Assembly: GCA_021785655.1 (NCBI GenBank)
Contig: JAJYET010000025.1
Span: 1 to 37,050, forward strand
DNA length: 37,050 nt
From: a bacterium
GTDB lineage: Bacteria; Chloroflexota; Dormibacteria; Aeolococcales; Bog-877
Reading direction: 5' to 3'
Below the pieces are notes generated by a model. That model was not told where the DNA came from, did no database searches, and saw nothing but the letters and a program-made list of their open reading frames with translations. Made by a program: the position numbers and the translations under genes. This document shows, piece after piece, positions 1 to 6,444 of this stretch (position 1 is the first letter of the stretch; every line of letters starts with the position of its first letter).

Positions 1-320
1 GCTAACTGCCTGTGGAGCCGACCGTAAGCCCGGGCCTCGCCCGGCAGGTGGCCGTGAAGCAGGAACCGGGACCGCCCCGGAGCCCACCGCCTCGACCGGT
101 GGTCCGAGCACACGGACAGACGCGTGTAGCGTCCTGTCCGTTGCCTAGGAACGGTTCCCCTGGATCGCGGACGCTCCCCCCGCGAACGCGGTGGGCGGGC
201 TCTTCGAGATGCTCCCGCTTTGCGGGAAGACCTACTTCACGACGGCGGGTCCTCTTTCGCCAGACACCGGTGCTCGACGCCCACCGGCGCGGCGCGCCGC
301 AGGGTCGACGGGCCCAGCGG
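1..320. other. Gene-free stretch with hairpins
   Basis: No convincing gene is seen here. Open frames exist on both strands but their composition is that of out-of-frame GC-rich DNA. The stretch holds several perfect short inverted repeats: a long stem at 112-141 (listed separately), CCGCG/CGCGG at 180-191 and TCCCGC/GCGGGA around a TTT loop at 213-227. It lies downstream of the minus-strand DUF4097 gene and could be its 3' untranslated or terminator region, but no T-rich tail follows any stem, so a termination role is only inferred. Confidence 0.5.
112..141. terminator. Strong 12-bp hairpin, possible U-less terminator
   Basis: ACGGACAG (112-119) pairs with CTGTCCGT (134-141), and the stem continues inward as ACGC (120-123) with GCGT (129-132), leaving a five-base loop GTGTA and one bulged C (133). 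This is a 12-bp stem in 30 bases. It lies about 180 bases beyond the stop of the minus-strand operon ending at 321. No run of T follows on either strand, so if it terminates transcription it is of the U-less type described in actinobacteria. It could equally be a structured RNA element or a protein-binding site. Confidence 0.35.
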
Positions 321-1172
321 CTAGGCCCGGCGCACCGTGATGTCGCCAGCCGAGCTACGGGCTACCAGATGAACGGTCCCCTCGTCCGCCAACGGTGGTG
401 CGGTGCTGTCCAGCTCGTTGACCAGGTTGCCGGCGCGGGTGTGGAGATCCAACCAGGCGACGACCCCGGGGCGAATGCCCACCTCGACTCTGCCCCACGA
501 GGTGCTGACGGCGACCGTGCCGCTGCCAACTTCGCCGAGAAGGATGTCGCCACAGGCGGTGCGCGCAGCTACCGAGGCGCCGGCCCGCTCGACGGAAATC
601 CGGCCGTTGGCGGCTCGTACATCGATGTCACCGGCGACCTCGCCGAGCCAGGTCCCGCCGTTGGAGTTGCGGATCGTGGCCGGGCCCTGCACGGTCCCGA
701 TGCGCACAGCCCCGGTCCCGGTCCTGGCCTCGGCCCGTCCGCGGACTAGCACCGCGATGATGTTGCCGATACCGGTCCGCGCGTGCAGCGCACCGACCTC
801 TTCGACCACGATCTCGCCACCGCCGGTCTTGAGGTCGCACTCGCCGAGAGTGCCCGCGCAGCGGATGGCGCCGAAACCGGCTTCGACCCGCAGCGACGAG
901 CCGGTGGGGACGGCGACCTCGACGTCGACCGAGTCGCGCCCCGGCCCAGCCAGCGTGTACCAAAGGCGCCTCCGGGGCGCCCTGATCAACAGCGCCCCGC
1001 CCGCGTAGTCAACTACCGTCGCCTTGGCGGCGGCAACGTCCGCGGCTTTGGCGGCATCGCTCGGGCGCACCTCCACCGTGGTGTCCGCGCGGTCCCTAGC
1101 GACGACCCGGATGTCGCCGCCGCCGAGCTCGATGCTCACCGCCGCCGGCCCGGGGGTATCGAAGGTGGGCAT
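321..1172 (-). CDS. DUF4097-family beta-helix protein
   Basis: A 283-residue protein with the repetitive pattern of DUF4097/putative adhesin proteins: repeated short strands rich in Gly, Val, Ile and Asp (for example GGGDIRVVARD near the start and SSAGDITVRRA at the end) that normally stack into a right-handed beta-solenoid. No signal peptide or membrane segment is visible. The start is set at 1172 because AAAGGA lies about 10 bases upstream; the frame is open further 5' but runs into the preceding permease gene. It is the last gene of a minus-strand cluster with an ABC ATPase and permease and, further upstream, a ribbon-helix-helix protein. That grouping recurs in actinobacteria by my recollection, but the molecular role is unknown. 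An accessory or sensor of the exporter is a guess. Confidence 0.8.
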   Translation of the reverse strand: MPTFDTPGPAAVSIELGGGDIRVVARDRADTTVEVRPSDAAKAADVAAAKATVVDYAGGALLIRAPRRRLWYTLAGPGRDSVDVEVAVPTGSSLRVEAGFGAIRCAGTLGECDLKTGGGEIVVEEVGALHARTGIGNIIAVLVRGRAEARTGTGAVRIGTVQGPATIRNSNGGTWLGEVAGDIDVRAANGRISVERAGASVAARTACGDILLGEVGSGTVAVSTSWGRVEVGIRPGVVAWLDLHTRAGNLVNELDSTAPPLADEGTVHLVARSSAGDITVRRA

Positions 1173-1198
1173 CCGTGACTGTCCTTTCCCGCGGTGCC

Positions 1199-1960
1199 CT
1201 AGGCGATCTGCCGCTTGTAGAGGCGCATGGCAACCATGAAGGAGACGATGAGGATGCCAACGCACCAGGCCAGGGCCGTCCAGATGTCGGACCCCACCGG
1301 CTGCTGGGTGACCAGGTCACGAATCGCGTTGACGATGGGGGTCACGGGCTGGTTCTCGGCGAAGGCACGCACTGGACCGGGCATGGTCCGGGTAGGCACG
1401 AATGCCGAGCTGACGAAGGGCAGGAAGACAACCGGATAGGCGAACCCGCCCACCCCGTCGGCGGACTTCGCGGAGAGTCCGGCAATGATGGCGATCCACG
1501 TTAGGGCCAGCGTCAGCAGGATCAGGATGCCGAGTACCTCGAGCCAGGCCACCACGTCGGCACCGGAGCGAAATCCCATCAAGAAGGCCACCACCACGAC
1601 TGCCGCGACGGCGACCAGATTGGTAACCAAGGACGTCATCACGTGCGCCCACAGCACGGCCGAGCGGGCGATCGGCATCGAATGCAGCCGCTGGAAGATG
1701 CCGCTCTGCCGGTCCAGGAAGAGGCGAAGCCCCACGTAGGAGATGCCATAGGCGATGGTGATGACCATGATGCCCGGCAGCAGGTAGCTCACGTACGACG
1801 ACGATCCTGCGTGGATGGCGCCGCCGAAGACGTAGACGAACATGAGCAAGAAGGCGATCGGGATGATCGCGGTCGTGATGATGGTGTCCGGGCTGCGGGT
1901 GATGTGGCGCAGGGAGCGCCCGGTGAGGGCGCCGGTATCGACGAGCAATTGGCCGCGCAT
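1199..1960 (-). CDS. ABC-2 type transporter permease (DrrB-like)
   Basis: A 253-residue integral membrane protein with about six hydrophobic segments. The first is near residues 27-47 (IIPIAFLLMFVYVFGG), followed by a polar loop, and the last lies close to the C-terminus, which ends in a basic tail LYKRQIA. Its length and the order of the segments fit ABC-2/DrrB permeases that export drugs, lipids or glycolipids. AGGAG precedes the ATG at 1960 by a normal distance; an adjacent GTG at 1963 is the alternative. It starts 25 bases after the stop of its ATPase partner, so the two are almost surely co-transcribed and form one exporter in the cytoplasmic membrane. The substrate cannot be told from sequence. 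Confidence 0.87.
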   Translation of the reverse strand: MRGQLLVDTGALTGRSLRHITRSPDTIITTAIIPIAFLLMFVYVFGGAIHAGSSSYVSYLLPGIMVITIAYGISYVGLRLFLDRQSGIFQRLHSMPIARSAVLWAHVMTSLVTNLVAVAAVVVVAFLMGFRSGADVVAWLEVLGILILLTLALTWIAIIAGLSAKSADGVGGFAYPVVFLPFVSSAFVPTRTMPGPVRAFAENQPVTPIVNAIRDLVTQQPVGSDIWTALAWCVGILIVSFMVAMRLYKRQIA

Positions 1961-1985
1961 CACGGCTCTCCTACCTTCTGTCACT

Positions 1986-2786
1986 TCAAGCCCGCGCTGT
2001 CCCAGCGGGGTCGCTTCGGGGCCCGTCGCCGATGGTGGCCAGAAACACCTCCTCGAGCGTCGGCTGCCTCTCGACGTACTCGACCTTGGCGGGCGGAAGC
2101 CGCCGCTTGAGCTCAGCCAGCGTGCCCTCCACCACGATCCGCCCGCCGTGGAGGATTCCGATTCGGTCTGCCAGATGCTCCGCCTCCTCGAGATACTGGG
2201 TCGTAAGCAAGACCGTCGTGCCTTGCCGGGAAAGTTCCTTGACCGTCTGCCACACCTCGATGCGGCCTTGAGGGTCCAGGCCGTTAGTCGGCTCGTCGAG
2301 GAGGACGATCGGCGGATCACCGATGAGGCTCATGGCGATGTCCAAGCGCCGGCGCATGCCACCCGAGTACGTCCCCACACGGCGCGCAGCCGCCTCGGGC
2401 AGGGAGAAACGGGCGAGCAGTTCATCGGCGATCCGTCCTGGGCCGTCGAGGTGGCGCAGGCGGGCGATCAGTACCAGATTCTCCCGCCCGGTGAGGATCT
2501 CGTCGATCGCGGAGAACTGGCCGGTGAGGCTGATGGACTCCCGGACCCGTGCCGCCTGCACATTCACATCGAAGTGGTTGACGATGGCACGGCCAGCGTC
2601 AGCTCTGAGAAGCGTGGAGAGGATGTTGACGACTGTTGTCTTGCCCGCTCCGTTGGACCCGAGCAGAGCGAAGATGGTGCCCTCGGCTACGTCGAAGTCC
2701 ACGCCACTCAGCACCTGCAGCTGCTTGTATCTCTTCCGCAGGCCGTGGACCTGGATGGCCAGTCCCGCGGCCTGATCGACCTCCAT
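1986..2786 (-). CDS. ABC transporter ATPase (DrrA-like)
   Basis: A 266-residue nucleotide-binding subunit. Walker A is GSNGAGKTT, the signature is TYSGGMRRRLDIA, Walker B is IVLLDEPTNGLDP and the switch region is TTQYLEEAE. Note SN where most relatives have PN in Walker A, and Q where the usual switch His stands (TTQYLEEA rather than TTHYLEEA). The Q variant is also found in DrrA-type daunorubicin-resistance ATPases. The start at 2786 is chosen because AAGGAG sits seven bases upstream. It energises the permease encoded immediately downstream. Its spacing from the ribbon-helix-helix gene upstream is 220 bases, so it may have its own promoter. Confidence 0.9.
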   Translation of the reverse strand: MEVDQAAGLAIQVHGLRKRYKQLQVLSGVDFDVAEGTIFALLGSNGAGKTTVVNILSTLLRADAGRAIVNHFDVNVQAARVRESISLTGQFSAIDEILTGRENLVLIARLRHLDGPGRIADELLARFSLPEAAARRVGTYSGGMRRRLDIAMSLIGDPPIVLLDEPTNGLDPQGRIEVWQTVKELSRQGTTVLLTTQYLEEAEHLADRIGILHGGRIVVEGTLAELKRRLPPAKVEYVERQPTLEEVFLATIGDGPRSDPAGTARA

Positions 2787-3006
2787 GCCGGACTCCTTCA
2801 TTGATTTGATGCGCCTCGGCCACCCGAATTGGCCGTGGCCTCGCCGGGCCCGCAGGTGGCCCCAACCGGATCGGGCGCGCGACGCCCGGCCATATCGCCA
2901 GCGCCTGCGCCCCTCATCATTGGGCCGATCGGCGGAGGCGGTGTCCACGGAGCGAGGAAAGGCGCGGTCGCAGCGGCAACTTGCGCGCGCACGACCTGCC
3001 GCGCCC

Positions 3007-3558
3007 CTACCTGGCCCAGCCGGTGAACCGCCGGGCGCCCAGTGGGGTGCGCGGTTCGAAGCGCTGCCTTGGTTCGAGGCGATCGAGCGAGCGGGCGGCT
3101 GCGCGCACCAGCCATGCGTTGATGGAGAGGCCCTCCGCGCGAGCGGCGCCCTCCACCCGCGCCTTGAGCTGCTCGGGCAGCCGCAGGTTGATCCGCGCCG
3201 GCTCGCCCTCCTCCGCTCCTTGTCCCGGGGCCTCGATCACCAGGAGCTCAGCCGGCCAGCCGGCTGGTCCGCGACCCCCTTCAACTCCCGACCGCTGGGC
3301 CCCGAGGTCATCGGCTGGGGGCGGGGAGACGACGAACTCCGGCTCCTGACCGCGAAGCCGCAGCTCCACTGATCCTGGGGCGAGTTCGCAGGTGATCTCC
3401 TCCACGGCCGTCGACAGGGCGTCCTGGAGGGCCAGGCGCATGGCGGCCTCCAGCGGCGCCACGAGGCGCTCTGCGACGGCGCGAGCCTCCTCGCCACCCG
3501 GCTCGGCGGCCTGAAGTAGCTGGCGCTGGACGCTCTCCACATAGGGGCGCAGATTCAT
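3007..3558 (-). CDS. Ribbon-helix-helix (HicB/CopG-like) DNA-binding protein
   Basis: A 183-residue protein. The N-terminal two thirds are helical and acidic (residues about 1-65) followed by a Gly/Pro-rich linker. Residues about 122-155 form a ribbon-helix-helix unit: strand ARINLRLPEQLKARVEGAA, then EGLSINAWLVRAAARSL. Such domains bind DNA as dimers and are often annotated as HicB-family antitoxins, but no toxin gene is next to it, so a transcription factor role is more likely. In known gene clusters a protein of this kind accompanies DUF4097 and an ABC exporter, as here. Its promoter overlaps an inverted repeat, which suggests autoregulation. The ATG at 3558 lies at the expected transcription start, so the mRNA is probably leaderless. 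Confidence 0.8.
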   Translation of the reverse strand: MNLRPYVESVQRQLLQAAEPGGEEARAVAERLVAPLEAAMRLALQDALSTAVEEITCELAPGSVELRLRGQEPEFVVSPPPADDLGAQRSGVEGGRGPAGWPAELLVIEAPGQGAEEGEPARINLRLPEQLKARVEGAARAEGLSINAWLVRAAARSLDRLEPRQRFEPRTPLGARRFTGWAR

Positions 3559-3593
3559 GGCACCATGATGGCATCATCAAGCAGCTATGTCAA
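3558..3593 (-). promoter_or_regulatory. Promoter with overlapping operator, leaderless start
   Basis: On the minus strand a consensus -35 TTGACA (3593-3588) is followed after exactly 17 bases by CATCAT (3570-3565, four of six matches to TATAAT). Seven bases further is the ATG of the ribbon-helix-helix gene at 3558, so transcription should begin at or within a base or two of the start codon. The -10 lies inside an inverted repeat ATGATG-G-CATCAT (3565-3577). A second palindrome, GCCATCGATGGC (3605-3616), lies upstream of the -35. ATGGCA recurs at 3557, 3568 and 3612. These are good candidates for binding by the encoded RHH protein. Confidence 0.6.
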
Positions 3594-3732
3594 GCCACTT
3601 AGGCGCCATCGATGGCACTTATCTGGCCGGAGATCTGACTGGAGAACGCCTCGGCTGGCATCGCCAAGCGCCCACCTGGGCTGGTGGCGCCGATGGATTC
3701 CCTATCCCCCTCTTCCGGGGACCGAGATCGGG

Positions 3733-4494
3733 TCAGATCATGGCCTGGCGGAACTCTCGGACAGCCAAACCGGCCGCGAGGACCGCGAGACCGGTCACGA
3801 CGAGAAAGCCCTTGGCCACCGCCGCCGCGGTGAGGTTGCCTTCGAAGAGGGCCCGCTCGGCATCCACCGCGTACAGCAAGGGGTTGAGGTCGGCCAGGCG
3901 CTGCAGCCACATGGGAGCGAGGCGGATGGGCAGGAGCACCCCGGAGAGAAGGAGCAATGGCAGGGTGGCGGTGAACACCAGCGCTCCGAAGGTGTCCTCA
4001 CTTCGGATCCGCAGCGCGCCAGCATATGAGACGGCGCCCATGAGCAACGCCAAGACCGCGACCAGCACAAAGGCCAGCAGGAGCCCGGGCAGTTTCGCCG
4101 CCAGGCCAAGGGGCAAGGAGATGGCGACGATGATCGCCGCCTGAGCCAGGAGAGTGGCGGCGTCGCGGAGGATCCGACCCAGAAGCAGCCCGACCCGACT
4201 GACGGGCGTGACCCACAGCCGCTCCAGCACCCCGCTGCGCAACTCTGAGATCAGCGACCAGCCGCCACTCGAGATGCTGAAGAGGGCGATCTGGATCATG
4301 AGGCCAGGAACGAACCACTGGTAGGCGCCAGCACCAGCCACTCTGGAGAGGGAGGGAATGGATCTCAGCAGCGGCGCGAACAGCAGGAGGTAGAGGACCG
4401 GCTGGACAAGGCTGACGCCGACCAGGAGGGGGCTTTTGACACTGCGGAGGAAGTAGCGGGCGAAGACGATCCGGGCGTCGCGTACCACTCCCAC
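3733..4494 (-). CDS. ABC-2 type transporter permease (DrrB-like)
   Basis: A 253-residue membrane protein with about six hydrophobic helices: near residues 22-44, 58-76, 108-130, 138-160, 172-190 and 222-245. The central cytoplasmic motif ELRSGVLERLWVTPVSR is typical of ABC-2 permeases of the DrrB/NodJ type. Translation starts at GTG 4494, directly abutting the TGA of the ATPase gene (4497-4495) with no spacer, a sign of translational coupling. The pair would make a homodimeric or 2+2 exporter in the cytoplasmic membrane. The adjacent divergent MarR gene suggests that it is an inducible drug or toxic-compound efflux system; the substrate is unknown. Confidence 0.88.
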   Translation of the reverse strand: MGVVRDARIVFARYFLRSVKSPLLVGVSLVQPVLYLLLFAPLLRSIPSLSRVAGAGAYQWFVPGLMIQIALFSISSGGWSLISELRSGVLERLWVTPVSRVGLLLGRILRDAATLLAQAAIIVAISLPLGLAAKLPGLLLAFVLVAVLALLMGAVSYAGALRIRSEDTFGALVFTATLPLLLLSGVLLPIRLAPMWLQRLADLNPLLYAVDAERALFEGNLTAAAVAKGFLVVTGLAVLAAGLAVREFRQAMI

Positions 4495-5469
4495 TCAGGC
4501 TGCCCCATCCCGCAGCGACCGGCCCGTGCAGCCCAGGAAGACATCGTCGAGGCTGGGCCGGGCGACGCTCAAGGTGACCAGTTCCAGCCCCGCAGTGCGC
4601 AGTTGTCCCAGCAGCAGGTGCCCCGCCGCCTCGCCCCGCTCCACGTGGAGGCGGACGGTGTCGCCATCCAGCGTCGCCTCCTTCACGTAAGGTTGAGCGG
4701 CGAGGGCGCGTAGCGCCACCTCGGCATGTTCGCGCACCCGCAAGGCCACCACGTCGCCTCCCACGGCCCGCTTCAGCTCGTCGGGCGTGCCCTGGGCCAC
4801 AGTCCGGCCGCGATCGACAATGGCCACTCGGTCGCAGAGGACGTCTGCTTCCTCCAGGTAATGGGTGGTGAGAAAGACCGTCGTGCCCTGGTCGCGGACC
4901 CTGCGCACCTCCTCCCACATGCGGGCCCTGCTCTGCGGATCAAGCCCGGTGGTGGGCTCGTCGAGGAAGAGCACGGACGGCCGATGGACCAGGCCGAGAG
5001 CGACATCAAGCCTGCGGCGCTGCCCGCCCGAGTAGGTCTCGCTGCGGCGGGTGGCGCACTCGGTCAAGTCAAAGGCGCCCACCAGCTCCGCCGCGCGGCG
5101 CTCCGCCCGGGACCGGGACAGCCCGTACAGGAGACCCTGGAAGACGAGTTCACTGCGCCCCGAGATCGAGTGATCGCTACCGCACTTCTGCCCCACGTAG
5201 CCGATCCGCCGACGTACGGTCCGAGGCTCGCGGCGCACATCCGCGCCTGCCACCTCCGCCTCCCCTCCGCTGAGCGGCAACAGGGTCGCCAGCATCCGCA
5301 TCACGGTGGTCTTGCCTGCTCCATTCGGCCCCAGGAAGCCGAAGATCGCGCCGGCCTCGACGACCAGATCCATCCCGGCGACGGCCTCGACCTCGCCGCT
5401 GCGCCCCCGGTACCTGCGCTGAAGGCCGCGGGCCTGGATCGCGAGCCGGGAATGCGTTATGGTGGCCAT
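4495..5469 (-). CDS. ABC transporter ATPase (DrrA-like)
   Basis: A 324-residue ATPase with all motifs: Walker A GPNGAGKTT, Q-loop region IGYVGQ, signature TYSGGQRRRLDVA, Walker B VLFLDEPTTGLDP and the switch His in LTTHYLEEAD. Residues after about 225 form the C-terminal extension typical of DrrA proteins (DUF4162-like), ending in PSLDDVFLGCTGRSLRD, a hallmark of the daunorubicin-resistance branch. It powers the permease encoded right after it. The gene is divergent from the MarR gene, with 40 bases between the two start codons, so both promoters must overlap the repeat boxes at 5481-5518. Confidence 0.93.
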   Translation of the reverse strand: MATITHSRLAIQARGLQRRYRGRSGEVEAVAGMDLVVEAGAIFGFLGPNGAGKTTVMRMLATLLPLSGGEAEVAGADVRREPRTVRRRIGYVGQKCGSDHSISGRSELVFQGLLYGLSRSRAERRAAELVGAFDLTECATRRSETYSGGQRRRLDVALGLVHRPSVLFLDEPTTGLDPQSRARMWEEVRRVRDQGTTVFLTTHYLEEADVLCDRVAIVDRGRTVAQGTPDELKRAVGGDVVALRVREHAEVALRALAAQPYVKEATLDGDTVRLHVERGEAAGHLLLGQLRTAGLELVTLSVARPSLDDVFLGCTGRSLRDGAA

Positions 5470-5480
5470 GTCGCGATCGT

Positions 5481-5518
5481 ACTACATAGTGCAGCGACTA
5501 CACAATGATATGACTACA
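5481..5518. promoter_or_regulatory. Three ACTACA boxes at 16-nt period (putative MarR operator)
   Basis: ACTACA occurs at 5481-5486, 5497-5502 and 5513-5518, so successive copies start exactly 16 bases apart. Each of the last two is preceded by G. A TAGT (5487-5490) faces ACTA (5497-5500), giving an inverted pair within the array. The boxes fill the 40-base gap between the divergent exporter ATPase and MarR start codons, and the third copy overlaps codons 2-3 of the MarR gene. The arrangement fits an operator through which the MarR protein represses both itself and the exporter. Confidence 0.5.
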
Positions 5519-6037
5519 TCATCCCGGCGAAGAGCCGTCCAAGGACCCTCGGAGGTCGCTCCCGACCGCTTCTACGACGTCGAGGGCTACCGGCCGGAGA
5601 CGGAGGCGGTGGCCGCCCTCGACCGGCTCTGGGCCCTGAGCCTGCGGCTGGGCGAGCTCATGCAGCGTGGCCTCGCGGAGCGCGGTATCACGCTGGCCCG
5701 CGCCGCCGTCATCTCCCTCCTGGCCCGGGGTGGACCGTCCACCCAGCGGGCGCTGAGCCTCGTGCTCCGGGTCACCCCTCGTAACATCACGGGCCTCGTG
5801 GACGCGCTGGAGGGCGAGGGTCTGGTGACTCGCGGCCCCCACCCTTCCGACCGGCGGGCCACCCTGGTGAGCCTCACCGGGGCAGGGGCATCCTTAGCCG
5901 CCACCCTCCAACGGGAGCAGGACGCCTTTGCCGAGCGCCTCTTCGCGCAGACCGACCCAGAGGCGCTCCTAACCTTCATGAGCACGGTCGACAGCGTCCT
6001 GGTGCAGGTGGAGGGGAGGCTGAACAGGACCCCTTGA
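5510..6037 (+). CDS. MarR-family transcriptional regulator
   Basis: A 175-residue winged-helix regulator. The recognition helix region reads STQRALSLVLRVTPRNITGLVDALEGEGLVTR, followed by the wing motif HPSDRRATLVSLTGAG, with the conserved Asp-Arg-Arg of the MarR family. The N-terminal and C-terminal helices form the dimer interface. The ATG at 5510 is preferred; an upstream in-frame ATG at 5459 would place 17 extra residues across the operator boxes and inside the divergent gene, which is unlikely. MarR proteins usually repress a neighbouring efflux operon and release DNA on binding a phenolic or drug ligand. The obvious target is the divergent DrrAB-like exporter. Confidence 0.9.
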   Translation: MTTSSRRRAVQGPSEVAPDRFYDVEGYRPETEAVAALDRLWALSLRLGELMQRGLAERGITLARAAVISLLARGGPSTQRALSLVLRVTPRNITGLVDALEGEGLVTRGPHPSDRRATLVSLTGAGASLAATLQREQDAFAERLFAQTDPEALLTFMSTVDSVLVQVEGRLNRTP

Positions 6038-6444
6038 CGTCGGGCCCGTTCAATTCACCGGGGGCGAGCCTCCAGCCGTCCGGCCCGGGCCGATCAGGGG
6101 TGCGGCCCCGCTCGGCAGCCGCCGCCGACCGCTGGGCCTCAAGGCGTACCGCCGGCGTGGCCCGTGGACCGTTGCCGGGTCGCTGTCCCGCCTTCTCGGG
6201 CAGCTCAAGGTGGACGCCTGCCGCCACGGCCGGGCTCTGCGGCGCCGGCCACATCCCATCGCTCGCCGGGCTGGGGAGCCGCACGCCGAAGCGAGGTGGG
6301 ACCAGCGCCCTCCGGGGAAGCAGCGGCCGCCACCTCCGGGCAGACGGCAGTATTCCCTGGCCGACGACACCTAGAACCAGCTCCGGTCGGTCCTCGCTCA
6401 GCACCCAACTTTCCGGGAGTTGGCGACCACGTGTTACGGAACTG
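6038..6444. other. Spacer without a recognised gene
   Basis: This 407-base stretch between the MarR gene and the coiled-coil gene keeps an open frame continuous with the downstream gene, beginning at a TTG (6034) that overlaps the MarR stop as TTGA. The encoded residues are low-complexity Ser/Gly/Pro/Arg with several Trp, which looks like non-coding GC-rich DNA rather than a protein domain. I cannot exclude that the downstream protein has a long disordered N-terminus starting here. No RNA gene or repeat was recognised. Confidence 0.4.

Noticed and set aside
12-749. Long plus-strand open frame over the DUF4097 gene
   Set aside because: It is antisense to a well-supported minus-strand gene and its composition is that of a shadow frame in GC-rich DNA.
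2818-2840. GGCCAC/GTGGCC inverted repeat upstream of the second ABC ATPase
   Set aside because: Six-base arms rich in G and C are expected often in this sequence; no promoter context supports it.
3007-3558. HicAB toxin-antitoxin system
   Set aside because: Only the RHH partner is present; no small HicA-like toxin gene lies on either side.
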